Shown piece after piece: positions 22,832 through 34,066 of a DNA stretch of 64,000 nt. Source of the DNA: Taxawa tesnikishii (nom. ined.) (lineage: Eukaryota; Ascomycota; Dothideomycetes; Dothideales). Position numbers and translations under genes: made by a program. Below the pieces are notes generated by a model that did not search any database, was not told the origin of the DNA, and saw only the letters and a program-made list of their open reading frames with translations. The number at the start of each line of letters is the position of its first letter. The stretch's first letter is position 1. The DNA lies in assembly GCA_030247885.1 (NCBI GenBank), contig JAPDRO010000009.1:124001-188000 (forward strand), read 5' to 3'.

Positions 22832-24712
22832 TCACCAACCACCAGCAGCAACGGGCTCGGTGGCAGCACCCCATCCACTACCTCCATCGGTGCCGGTGGC
22901 AGCGGTATCCTCCCAGTCCTTCGAAGCGGTAGGAGCGCTGGCGTCGTCGAAGCCAGTGTTGGCCTCCTCCTCCTTGGGTGGGTTCTTGCAGCGTCCGGCA
23001 CCATGGCCCATCTCACCACAGTTGCGACATTGAACCTTGGCCCAGTTCTTCGGCTCTGGACAGTCCTTGGACATGTGGCCGACCTGGTCGCAGTTGCGGC
23101 AAGTCATCGTATTACGCGGCTCTGGGCACTCGCGAGAAATGTGTCCTGGATCAAGTCAGCACTATACACGGTGTAGGTTTTGAGCGTCACCGACCCTCTT
23201 GGCCACAGTTGCGGCAGGTCATGACACGCTCCTTCTCGCACTCATTCGACTTGTGACCCTCCTCACCGCAGTTGCGGCACTTCATAGGCTCACGGGTTGG
23301 GCAGTCACGAGAAAAATGACCCATCTCGCCGCAATTCTTGCACTCAATTCCCTCGGCGGAGCGTGGCTGGTCGCAATCGCTAGCCTTGTGGCCGGGCTGC
23401 TTGCAGTTGCGACAAACATTGCGGTCCTCGCGCGGGCTCGGGCAGTCACGGACACGGTGTCCGGGCTCCTTGCAGTTGGAGCAGGTGATCGTGGCCCTGT
23501 CCCCTCTCTCTATCTTCTCCTGAGGGCAGGATCTGGAGCCGTGACCGACCTCTCCGCAGTTGTTGCACTTCTGCTTGAGGCTGTCCATGATGAATCCAGC
23601 GTTCTGGAGGCGAGTCATGTTCTCTTCCGGGCTCGATGGCCAGCCGGCAGCGAACTTTGGACGACGTGGCTTGTCGGTATGCTGGAAGGAGACCACGTAC
23701 TGACGGCCGGTCTGGCCTTTGAGGTCGACGATGGTGTGGGTACCGAAGATCTCTTGCTCCTTCGTGTTGTCAGCACAAGTTACAATGGTCAGCAGTGTAG
23801 CACAACATACCTTGGCAATAAGGTAGGTGTTGAAGTTGTTGTCACGGAAGCCTTGCTCTAGGTCGGCAAGGGTGACTTCAGGAAGAGCTTTGGCGTAGGA
23901 CATGAAAGCCTGGAACACTATTAGCCATGAAAGAGCGTTGGTAAGCAACCAGCCATACCTTCTTGAACGCGTCAACATCCTTCTCTTCGTCAGCCTGGAC
24001 CATCATCTCATAGGCTTTCTCCGCATCCATGGTCTCGACATCGGCACCGAAGACGACGCGGTTGGCGGTGCACTCGGACGAGTGGTGACCCTCCTGGCCA
24101 CAGGCCCTGCAGGTGGTAGGAGGCTTCTCTGGACACTCGGCAGCGCGGTGGCTCTCTTGGTTACAGACACGACAGGTGCCCGTGAGTGGACGCTCAACGC
24201 GCTCATTTGGGCAATCGGCCTTGTTGTGTCTGAGAGGTGTCAGTGGTCGGTCGGAACAGTATGTGGTGCTGGACGGTATGATGTATGCAGGCTGGTGTTC
24301 TCGGAGGCGCTTTGGGCTGTGGGGTTGCTGGTGGTTTGGCGTGTCGTTGAGGAGGGACTTACCCGACCTGGCCACAGTTGAAGCACTCGCCGGTCGTCTG
24401 CTTGAGCTCTGAGCAGTCGCGTGAGAAGTGACCCTCCTTGCCACAGCTCGGTGACAGTCAGCATAGGTCTGATAAGGTGAGTGAGCATATGAATAGTAAC
24501 TTACTTGCGGCAGGTCTCGTGCTTGGAGGTGTTGTCGGCATTGAAGTTGTTAAAGCCGCTGTCTTCGCCAGCGGTGTTGTTGCCGCCGTTCCAGGCATCG
24601 TCGCCAGTGGCTGTAAGTGAGGTGCAGTCAGCCATCTGTGGATTGTTTGTGCGGGCAGCGAGTGGTGGGAGGCGAGAGACTTACGCGCTGAGGTGTCGTC
24701 CCAACCAGACAT
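22832..24712 (-). CDS. zinc-knuckle (CCHC) nucleic-acid-binding protein, CnjB-like
   Basis: 488 residues in seven exons: 24712-24685, 24610-24505, 24446-24363, 24229-23959, 23909-23811, 23759-23195, 23145-22832. I count twelve CCHC knuckles of the form CX2CX4HX4C: four before and eight after a knuckle-free central part (about residues 160-275). One is formed only by splicing (CRNCGKEGHFSRDC across exons 2-3). The N-terminus starts MSGWDDTSA and is Gly/Asn-rich; the C-terminus is Gly/Trp-rich. Such proteins bind single-stranded DNA or RNA and act in translation or mRNA handling, as for Byr3, Gis2 and CNBP. The fungal long form with a central domain is usually called CnjB. The intron at 23810-23760 is 51 bp, in frame and stop-free, so its retention would add 17 residues. 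Confidence 0.92.
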
Positions 24713-25570
24713 GATGTTCGCGTTGTGGTGTTTGTGTAAAGGAGCGACAAGAAGACAAGGAGGGATCACACCAGTCAAGCAAGACCGATGTGAGGTGTAA
24801 GTGGGTGGACGAGAAGAAGAGGGAGGAGTCGAGAGATGTCGGTGGTACGCGACGGAGGAGGCTTTTGAGCTTCGAAGATAGCGTCCTTGCGTGCGTTGCG
24901 TCGAGGCTTGTGCGCAGACTTCCGGATTAGGAAGGAATGACACCTGATGCGCTGCCGATGACAGGCCGAGGATGTCACTCACTGAAAGCTCACTCTGGAT
25001 AGACCAACTCAAATGAAGCACCGGGGAAGTCGGACGGAGTGTAAGAGAAGCCCGAATGAATCAGTCGAATGCGTGAGATGTTGGGTCGAATAGGAAGAGA
25101 ATGCGACGGGCGCCAAATGTGTGCTAGGGCGGTCGCGGTTTACTAAACCCCGAGGTAGTAGAGACGCGATTGGTCTTTGACTTTCCGAACTGGTTGAATC
25201 AAGGACGGGACAGAGATCAAAGGGAGTCTTCGTTTTCCCTCTCAGCCCAATATGACAGTTTGTTACTCTTATCGTACCTACAGCTACTCACCTAGCGAGC
25301 GCGAGACGCTTGCATCAGAATGAGAAGAGAGGGTGTATGCATCAAAACTGATGGTTCAGCAACCATGTCCTGCTCTAAGCGTACATATGAGACGGACTCT
25401 CCCGCAGCACGTCAAATACCATCTGTTACTGTGGATGAGGAGACATTGAGAGAAGACATTGAGGCACCATTGAACTACCTTCCTTGCTTTCGGGAGCAAA
25501 AGGTGTTCAATCTTGTAGCTCACTTAGCTTTCGTTGCAGGACTGATGGGTCCATCGCTTTTGAGCCTGTT
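24713..25570. other. upstream region of the zinc-knuckle gene
   Basis: Promoter side of the leftward zinc-knuckle gene and 3' side of Ntr2. An open frame on the plus strand (25320-25751) runs into the Ntr2 3' end. I treat it as spurious. Confidence 0.45.
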
Positions 25571-27014
25571 TCACTCGCTGCTTGACACACTCGTCGCCCT
25601 CAGCGGCGTCCCACCCAAAGGCGTCCCTCCCAGACTCTCCAACCCCCTACCCATCATACTTCCCAAACCAGCACCATCTAATCCCACCCTTTCTCCCGTT
25701 CCCATGCCCGTACCCAGCCCATCAGCCGCCCCGTCAACAACCGCAACCTGACTCCCGGCCTGCTCATCCTTGACCCCCAACTCTTCTCTCAATTTCGCGT
25801 ACTTCTCCCCGTCTCCTTCAAACTCGTCTGCACCCTAACCTCCTCCTCACCAATCCTGGTCTTTTCATCTTTCAGGGACTCCATCTCCCTCACCTTCCCC
25901 ATCCGCGCCGTCTGCATCTCCTGTAACCGCTTTCGCAGCCGCTCCACCACCGCATCCATAGTCGGTAATGGTGCGATCCTTGGCGGCGTCCGCGGTCGGG
26001 CGCCTTCTTCTTCTTGCTCTGCGGCCGCGGCGTAGTTCCCGCTGCGCGTCTGCGCGACCTCGAAGGCTGCGTTGCGCTCCGCTTCGCTCTCGTCTTCTGA
26101 CGATTCGTCCCCGTGTCCGCCCTCCGCTGACGCGATCATCGAGGCCATTTCCGCCTTGCGTCGCGCCGCCGCTTCCTTCTCCGCTTTGCGACCCAGTGCG
26201 ATCCGTCCATCGGATGTGAAGTCGTCGAAATCTTCTAGGATGTCTTCGTCGTCGCGCACAAGCCGGGTTTCGGGGTACTTCTCCTTCGGTCTCAGGATCA
26301 AGCGGCCATTCTCATCGTGCGTGACGTTATCGTCTTCATCTTCCTCGTCTTCGTCGTCGAGAGCGATGAAATCGTTCTCTTTCGCCAACCGTGCACGCCG
26401 CTCTTTCTTCTCCCGGATCTCAGCGTCTGTGGGAATAGCGGTCGGTGGCTGATACCGATTGAGGTTTGTGCCAAACTTGGCGGTAATATCGAGCGCCTGA
26501 GCGTCCAGAGGTACACCACCATCTTCAGCATCGGTCGTGGAAGCGGACAGATCCTTCGGTGTGCTTGGTGTGCTCTGTTTTAACTCTTCAAGGTAACCTT
26601 TGCTGTAGCTCGGCCGGATTTCATCGTCTTCGCGGCCGGCACGGAAGGGCAGGTCGTTGGAGCGCTTCTCAGCACTACGTTGTATCGCGACGCGGGAAAG
26701 ATTGCTGCGCTTGGGCATTATGACGCTGGATGGTCCTTCCGCATCGTCTGCAAAAGAGGGGCCGAAGGAGGAACGGAGAGCAGAGGATTTCCTGGGCTTA
26801 ACTGAAGGGCGTTTGACTGCAGATGAAGGTTCTACGAGCGGTTATCAGCCGACTGTGCGCAGATAGAATGTCAGATCGGGCGCTGTACAAAGACTGCTTG
26901 AGTGGACTTACCTGGGCTGCTCTCGGTACTTGGCCCTGTAGCAGAAGCAGATTGCTCTTCGTCGTCGTCACCTCCGATCTTGCGCGCTACACGGCGTGCG
27001 CCAAACTTCTTCAT
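25571..27014 (-). CDS. NTR2: nineteen-complex-related protein 2 (Ntr2-like spliceosome disassembly factor)
   Basis: Two exons (27014-26912 and 26831-25571) encode about 454 residues. The start MKKFGARRVARKIGG is followed by Ser/Pro-rich and acidic segments, then the conserved GYLEELKQSTPSTP and long acidic runs with DDFTSDGRIALG. A coiled coil follows (VERLRKRLQEMQTARMGKV, then EMESLKDEKTRIGEEE). This pattern fits the Ntr2/GCFC-linked family. In yeast, Ntr1-Ntr2 recruits Prp43 to take apart the spliceosome. One base is missing in a GGGG run (CCCC on +, 25807-25810). Beyond it the frame continues with KLREELGVKDEQAG and a Gly-rich tail ending at 25571. It is head to head with SmG, 342 bp between start codons. 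Confidence 0.82.
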
Positions 27015-27356
27015 CGTGGAATCCTTCTCTGAGCAGAGGACGTATGCTGGGGTAGGTTACGTGAAACAAGACTGATCGCCTATCGTAGAGACAGTAGATC
27101 CGGTATGCGAAAGCTGAGGTCGCGGAGGCAGTTAGATTGCAATCACAAGGTAGAGAAGACGGCTGGCTTTGATTATGACTGTAAGTATGTAGGTAGGGAA
27201 ACGATCAAGTGGAATTGGAAGTCGCATGCAACTTTCACAAGCTCTCGGCAAACCTTCCGCCTTCGGCTCTTCGCATCGACGCGCATCGCAAACTCTCACA
27301 ACTGCTCAGTCTGCGCGCGTGCATCTCTACATAGCAAACGGACACGACGACTCAAG
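27015..27356. promoter_or_regulatory. 342-bp shared promoter of Ntr2 and SmG
   Basis: The only DNA between two oppositely directed splicing-factor genes, so it must hold both promoters and both leaders. No TATA box is obvious, as expected for housekeeping genes. Confidence 0.6.
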
Positions 27357-27891
27357 ATGCCTCAAGCACAGCCAGAGCTGAAGAAGGTGCGTCTGCCATG
27401 ATGCGCTCGGGCGCCCTGCACATTCCAACCTGCCTAGTGGTGGTGGGAACATGCGCTAATCCACAACATAGTACCTCGACCGACGGCTCTTTGTTCAGCT
27501 GAACGGCAGTCGCAAGGTCATCGGTGTCCTGCGCGGTTACGATGTACGTCCTCCGTTCCCGTTTCCCTATTTCCCTGCTCTCGAACAGCTCCCTAGACGT
27601 TTGGCACTAGACAGCGCATATACGACTTTTCAATGAGATCCGAACCAGGGGAACAAGAGGACTAATGCAAAACAACGATAGGTCTTTCTAAACATCGTTC
27701 TCGACGATGCGGTCGAGGAAAAGGCGGGCGGCGAGAAGGTCAGGATCGGTCAAGTGGTACGTTGCAAGCAAATGGAAAGAGCCAACGTCAGCCCATTACG
27801 GTGTACTGATCGTACTTTGAAGGTTATCCGCGGTAACTCTGTTGTCATGCTAGAGGCGCTCGAGCGCATGGGCGATGATCAGAGGAGATGA
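27357..27891 (+). CDS. small nuclear ribonucleoprotein SmG
   Basis: Core Sm-ring subunit of spliceosomal snRNPs. Four exons (27357-27386, 27472-27543, 27682-27756, 27823-27891), each a multiple of three, encode 81 residues. Sm1 motif: LFVQLNGSRKVIGVLRGYD, followed by FLNIVLDDAVEE. Sm2 motif: IGQVVIRGNSVVMLEALE. Length and both motifs match SmG rather than LSm7, notably the RGNS turn and the short C-terminus. Introns take up more than half of the gene (85, 138 and 66 bp). Confidence 0.95.
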
Positions 27892-28741
27892 AGTGGTCTG
27901 CCGTGAGATGCTGCGCATACCTACGGGCAATGGCCCTTTGAAGCCGGTTTGGACGACATTCAAAGAAGAAAGATGGAATATGAGGGCAGCGTGTGCATCA
28001 CGCTGCACCACCATGCGAGATAGGCAAATGGGGCGTTCAAGGCGCTCAAAATAGCCGAGTGAGGCTTTGAGGATGGTTACGGGAATGGCAACTTGCTTCC
28101 ATGCAGCTGTGTAGCTGCATAGGAAATAAAGATTTAAAGACTGCAGGTATTGAAGACTAAAGCCTGCTTCAGACTCCAATGCTATTAAGTTTCATCACTC
28201 TTTATGCTTACGCTCATGTTTCGGCCTGTCGTCGCTCACTCGGCTTTGTACGTTCGAACAAGAACTGTGTCAAATGTTTGTGATAGGAGCGGTCTACCCT
28301 CTTCGATGACCGACGTTCGTTGATACAGCTGAAGAGGCCACCGCATTCGCTTCTTCTGCGTTGCTTCAGCAAGACAATGGTGTGTTGTCTATTAGCCGAT
28401 GTGTTTCGGGGGCAACCGCGTGAGAAGATGCGTGGATGGACCACCCAGGCTAGGCTAGTGAAGGCGGTGAGGGATTGGCATGATGTGATGTTTGCTCCAC
28501 GATGAAAGCCACGCAGGCACTGCGCCTCTGCTTGCCGTATGGTAGTCGGTCCATGTGAGGCTGGTACCAAAAGCCATACAGCTTTTCTAAATTTCGTTTG
28601 TTTAGAGATTAAAAGAAAAGGTAAACTATACACTTATCCAAATATGACACCACCTCAATACTGACTTCCTTGCGAATCCCATTCTCCCTTCTCCCTTTCC
28701 CCCCACCCTATCTCTATCTAATTTCCTCACACCATCTTCCA
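27892..28741. other. convergent intergenic region, no gene seen
   Basis: Between the SmG and wetA 3' ends. Open frames on the minus strand (27850-28179, 28214-28633) show no family resemblance or splice logic. Nothing else seen. Confidence 0.45.
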
Positions 28742-30548
28742 TCAAACCAACAACCCCTCCCTCCTCAAAGCCTCCGGATCCCCACCCGCCTCCACGACAG
28801 CCTTAACAGCCGCCTGGCTCAACCTCCTCCTCTTCTCCGCCGCTTCCTTCTCCCTCCTCGCCTTCGTCTTCGAACTTCCACTCGGCGCGACCCCGCAATC
28901 AACCTTGCGCTATCACTCGGCGTGAAATTCACGAACCCACCAAAATTGCCACTGCTTCGCGGTGTCGATGAACTAGCGTGCGTGCTCGACTTCGCCCGCC
29001 GGTGACCGGAGACGTGACGGGAGCGACTGCGAGATTGGTGAGAGGGGTGAGTGGATGTGGGAGAGCGCGTGGGAGACGACGTCGAGGCGCGTCGGTGGCG
29101 CTGCCGGCGCGGGGTTAGCGGTAAGCTGGAGGCCACGGGAGGTAGGGATATGGGGGATATGTTGTTGCCAGCGCCCGTGCTGATGTAGTAGTGTCCTGGT
29201 GGGGAAGGCGGGCGTGCCTGCGTTGATGGATGTACACTCATTGTCGACATGTTGGCCAAGTTCCCGTAGATGGATTCCACGAGCGCGTTGTTAGCCGCGT
29301 TGCTGCCGTCGTGCAGGCTGTGCATGGACGACGGGTCGCAGTTGATCATGAGACCCATGCCCGCCAGCTCTGTTGGAATCAGAGACGAAAACCCTGGAAC
29401 GTCGGCTTCGACGTCGAGGTCTGCTGCTCGTGCTGCTGCCCGTGAGCCTTCATCACCACCAGAGTCTCCCCATGGGTTGCCCCACGGGTTGCTGTCGGGT
29501 GGATACTCAGCCGTGTCGTAAGCGCTGCTGGCGGTTGGAGGAGCAGGCCGAGGCCACGAGTTTCTGTTGTTGTTCTGTTGCGAGTGAGGTGAACCTGAAT
29601 GTGGCACCCGCAGCGGGATCGGCATCGGTTGAACTTCGTACGCGTCTGCGGGAAGGGCGAAGTATGAGTTTTGAGGCACGAGGTCTGGGCTTGCCAAGGG
29701 TGATGCGATGGGGCTTTGGATATAAGCCTGTTGCTGGAAGCTGTTCAGCAAAGGTGAGATTTGGTGATCATCGAAGTGCATTTGCTGCTGCTCTAGGCAC
29801 CTCGGATTGACGCTACCCGCTGTCGTGAACGAAGAGCTGCCCCTCTGCCATTGGGTTTTGCAGATGGCGGAGGGGACAAGGGCGCGTTCCGAATGGGCAG
29901 CTTTAGATCATAACTGTGGGGTGCATTGGCGCTATTCTCCAGCCAGATGTCTCTGAAACCCGCTGATGTATATCGTGAAGGGCTCATCATCTTTGATGGC
30001 TTCCTGCTACAAGATCGAGACAATTTTCTGACGCCCGAAGGCTTTCTCGGAGAATTTTGGCGTGAGTCGTTGGCAGAGAAGTAAGGTTTCGGCCGACGCG
30101 GTGACTGTGATGGATGGTCGGAAGCTGAACGAAGATGAGGAGAAGGAAAGCCACCCAAGCTAAGGAAGTCAGGATTGGAGGCGGAAGAGGAGGCAGCACG
30201 GCAGTCTTCACTGCGAGATGTAGTTCTGCCACGTTGCTCGCTCACAGCGACCTTCTGCTGGAAACAGCGAAGCGTGTTTTCCCAGAACTCGTCCGAGGCC
30301 GCCTGGCTGGCGTCCCAACTGGTATGAGGCGAGGAATCCGCGGGGTTGCTGTCGTTGGAGGAACCAAGGAGGTCATGGGCATTGCTGCTCAGGTCATCTG
30401 AGCTGCGTCTTTCAAGAGGGCTCCCACCAAAATTGAAGTGGTCCGTGTCAACGTATTGGTCAAAGAGATCATCGTAGACGGTGGAAAAATCCGGCTCTTT
30501 GTTGGCTGACCGGATTAGGTAGCTGTTTTGATTTTCGAAGAGAGCCAT
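28742..30548 (-). CDS. wetA: conidial maturation regulator WetA
   Basis: WetA acts last in the BrlA-AbaA-WetA pathway and is needed for spore wall completion and trehalose build-up. Single exon, about 602 residues. The N-terminus has the conserved LFDQYVDTDHF segment. The middle is Ser/Pro-rich with basic patches (RKLSRSCSRKPSKMMSPSRY). The C-terminus has the family block FVNFTPSDSARLIAG, then the basic helix KTKARREKEAAEKRRRLSQA and the end EGLLV. Two single-base losses interrupt the frame: an AAAA run (TTTT on +, 29856-29859) and a GGGG run (CCCC on +, 28891-28894). The conserved C-terminal block continues perfectly after the second, so both are probably sequence errors. The upstream kilobase has several AbaA-type CATTCY sites. 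Confidence 0.92.
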
Positions 30549-31591
30549 GACTAAGCACGCGGCCGCTCAATGCCCGATTGAGAACAGACACAGCGACTGG
30601 TTGTATGAGTGTGACAGAAGGGGTTTGAGTCTATGAGAGGGGATGATACGTGATGTGCGGTGGAGTTTGCGCGCGCGAGAAGCAATCGAACAAACCAAGT
30701 ATCATATACCTTGAAAGGAAGGTTGTTGACGGCTCCCGGTCATCAAGACACTTCCCAGTATTGCTGTCGACCCCAGGAATGCAAGTCTGGTTTCCTGTCT
30801 CTGTGTACCAGTTTTGAAACAGCTGCACGCGGCGCTGGTGGTTGGTGGTCGCTGGTGGGGAGACGCATTCCTCGGCGACACATGGCATTCTTCTTCAGCA
30901 CCTTGACCATGCTTACGGTAGCAACACTTCTTAACTCTCGACCGATCGTTTGAACATGCTGTTCTCGAAGAGGGTGACAGACCGTTCCCAAAGTGATGCC
31001 GAACAGGCTCGCCGTACTGGCCGCACCTTGGGAATTGTGATGCTACGACCTCCGTTGTCTAACCACCCGATGTTTGCTTGTACTAGCCGGCCAATCTCTA
31101 AGATCGCCAAAGCTATATCGAATTTTCTCTTCGATCATCTAGTACGCCGGTGGCGCTCGCAGTCCCGGTCCGCCATCGATGTCGTCGAGTTGCAGGCTTG
31201 GTACATGTAGTTGCTCTTCAAACCTGTCTGCCTCGGAACGTCTCGCAAAGCACAACATCCCATCATAAACTTACTAGACGCAATGTTCGGCATCCGTGAT
31301 ACATTCTGAGAGATGTTGTTGATGTGAAAGACGAGCTATCGATCTGTCTGCGGTTGCGATGTCGGTCTCTGATGCCCCCGGCATTCTTGCCGATTCGAGC
31401 GGGGAAGCTGAATTGCTCCACTTCAAAGGTCAGCAGTGCAAAAGATGCTCTTGTTATTCGCTGCACAGCATCTCTCCCAATTGTACATCCGGTCCCATCT
31501 CCATCGTATCTGGCTTGCTGTCCATACTAAGACCGTAGGCAAGGTTCGAATATTCGAGACATAAGACCGCCTTCATTTACCGAAACTCACA
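30549..31591. other. divergent promoter region of wetA and the dehydratase gene
   Basis: 1.04 kb of noncoding DNA between two divergent starts. It holds the CATTCY cluster listed separately and an AGAGGGG at 30636-30642 that fits the BrlA consensus. No coding region seen. Confidence 0.5.
30776..31387. promoter_or_regulatory. cluster of AbaA-type CATTCY sites upstream of wetA
   Basis: Five matches: GGAATG at 30776-30781 (reverse strand), CATTCC at 30866-30871, and CATTCT at 30886-30891, 31302-31307 and 31382-31387. About one would be expected by chance in 1 kb on both strands. AbaA (a TEA/ATTS factor) activates wetA in Aspergillus through this sequence. Two sites are 14 bp apart. Confidence 0.5.
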
Positions 31592-33672
31592 ATGGATCCC
31601 ACCAACCTGGAGAAGCAGCATAAACCGGAGGAGCCACGATACCTGAGCTTCCCTCATTCAGACGAGCCGATACTGAACAAGTATTCCTCTACGCTCACGA
31701 AAGGTCATGACTTTCCGGGAGCTCAGGCAATGCTCTATGCTGCAGGCGTGCCTGATGAGAAGACGATGAAGACGGCTCCACAGGTTGGAGTTGCTAGCGT
31801 GTGGTGGGAAGGCAATCCTTGCAACACCCATCGTGAGTGGCATTGCCATGATTTTGATCACGAAGGGTTATAGAAAAGCTCATGCACCGAATGATCAGTA
31901 TTGGATCTAGGGAAGACGGTAAAAGATGCTCTGCAAAAGCAAGGCATGTTGGCCTGGCAATACAGCCCACCGGGTGTATCAGATGCCATCACAATGGGTG
32001 GCGAAGGTTAGTGTAGCAAGACCAGAATTCAGAGGACTTCTCACGTCTGATCTTGCACCCAGGAATGCGGTTCTCCCTGCAAACTCGAGAGCTGATCGCC
32101 GACAGCATCGAAACGGTAACCTGCGCTCAGTTTCACGATGCTTGCGTCACCATTCCAGGCTGTGACAAGAACATGCCCGGCTGTGTGATGGCTATGGCAC
32201 GCCACAACCGCCCCTCGATTATGATCTACGGTGGGACCATCCAACCTGGGTACTCCAAGCTGCTCCGCAAGACCATCAATATCACAACCTGCTACGAGGC
32301 ACACGGAGCCTACTCTTTCGACACACTGAAGAACCCCGACGACCCTTCGCAAACCAAGGATGACATTCTGAGCGATATCGAGAAGAGTGCATGCCCTGGG
32401 CCTGGGGCTTGCGGAGGCATGTTCACGGCGAACACGATGGCTACCGCTATTGAGACGCTCGGGCTGACGCTACCCGGTTCTGCGAGCACTCCAGCGACGT
32501 CTCCAGCCAAAGGACGCGAGTGCTACAAGGTCGCCGAGGCCATCAAGGTCTGCATGGAAAAGAACATCCGCCCGCGTGACATGCTAACGAAGCGCTCGTT
32601 TGAAAACGCTTTAGTCATGATGATGGCTCTTGGCGGCTCTACAAATGGTGTACTGCATCTGCTGGTGAGTATTGTTGTCTCCTCTTGCCAGAAATCCGTC
32701 TAATGGCTTTTGCAGGCTATGGCTGGTACTGCAGAAGTGGATCTGACCCTGGATGGTAAGTTGTCTATCAGCACCATGCTCCATTTGTCTAACGCGAGCC
32801 AGACTTCCAACGTGTCTCGAACAAGATCCCTTTCATTGCTGACTTGGCGCCATCCGGCAAATACCTTATGGCAGATCTATACGAGATTGGCGGTATCCCT
32901 AGCGTCATGAAGCTTCTTGTAGCAGCGGGCCTGCTTGACGGAAGCACACCTACAATCACAGGCAAGACCATGGCCGAGAACCTCGAGGCATTCCCCTCAC
33001 TGCCACAAGGACAAGAGATCATCCGAAGCCTGGATAACCCAATCAAGAAGACCGGTCACATCGAGATCCTGCGTGGTAATCTTGCACCCGGTGGTGCCGT
33101 TGCCAAGATCACCGGAAAGGAGGGCCTGAGGTTTACCGGTAAAGCCAAAGTGTTCGATAAGGAACATCAGTTGGATCAAGCCCTCAACAAAGGCCAGATC
33201 TCCCGAAATGAGAATCTTGTCCTGATCGTCCGGTATGAGGGTCCAAAAGGCGGACCAGGCATGCCGGAGCAGCTCAAAGCGAGCGCAGCGCTGATGGGTG
33301 CCAAACTGACTAATGTTGCCCTGGTCACCGATGGTCGTTACTCTGGTGCAAGTCACGGCTTTATCGTAGGACACGTGGTACCGGAGGCCGCAGCGGGAGG
33401 TCCGATAGCCGTCGTCCGGGACGGCGATATTGTCACGATTGACGCCGAGAACAACACCATCAGCATGGATGTTCCTCAAGAGGAGATTGATGCCCGATTG
33501 AAGGCTTGGAAGAAGCCAAAGGCCACCGTAACCAGAGGTGTTTTGGCCAAATATGCCCACCTGGTTGGTGACGCAAGTCACGGTAAGCTTCTGGCCTTTC
33601 TTAAACTGCAATAATGAAAGTCGCACATACTGATGATGTTCTTCTTTAGGTGCCATGACCGATCTGTTCTAG
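31592..33672 (+). CDS. dihydroxy-acid dehydratase (IlvD/EDD family)
   Basis: Converts 2,3-dihydroxy-acids to 2-keto acids, the third step of valine and isoleucine synthesis, using an iron-sulfur cluster. Six exons (31592-31832, 31899-32006, 32063-32664, 32716-32755, 32803-33582, 33650-33672) in perfect phase give 597 residues. Cluster and active-site segments: NPCNTHLLDLG (spanning exons 1-2), [54 protein letters not shown], and [17 protein letters not shown] with the catalytic Ser. The last exon is only 23 nt and adds AMTDLF. The N-terminus ([14 protein letters not shown]) does not look like a mitochondrial presequence, so this may be a cytosolic paralogue rather than ILV3 itself. Confidence 0.93.
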
Positions 33673-34066
33673 GATTTTTACGGTGAATCAGCTGTCAAAG
33701 CGAAGGAAATGGCCTGGGTGGAAGACCAAACCCTACGGAGAGGAAGCAAAGAAGAAAGATCAATCAGCGAACCAACGCGGAAGCCTCATTGTATCAGGAA
33801 GAAATTGACTTTGGGTTGGAAAATTCAAGGGAAGTATGTACAAAGGAAAAGATATCAGAAACTTTCTTTCTAATCGAAGTGACAAACCCCTTTTCCACCA
33901 AAAAACCAGGATCCCGAAAACTCCAGGAAAAGCGAGCGTATTGGGGTATCTTGAACAGCAAATCAAAGAAACAGCAATGAATCCGCCTACATGCGGAGCG
34001 AAGGTTTCCACGATGCGTGTGGTCTATAGTGAACAGAAGCAAAAACAAGTCATCTGCCCTGGCAGA
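33673..34066. other. convergent 3' region, A-rich
   Basis: About 390 bp between two convergent stops. It is markedly richer in A and T than its surroundings. Open on both strands by composition only. No gene supported. Confidence 0.45.

Noticed and set aside
25320-25751. 143-residue plus-strand open frame
   Set aside because: Overlaps the Ntr2 3' end antisense, has no family match, and its C-terminal half is the mirror of a low-complexity Gly-rich coding stretch.
33789-34048. Open frames on both strands suggestive of organelle DNA
   Set aside because: AT-biased composition keeps frames open. I could not name any organelle gene, and it sits in a normal convergent 3' region.
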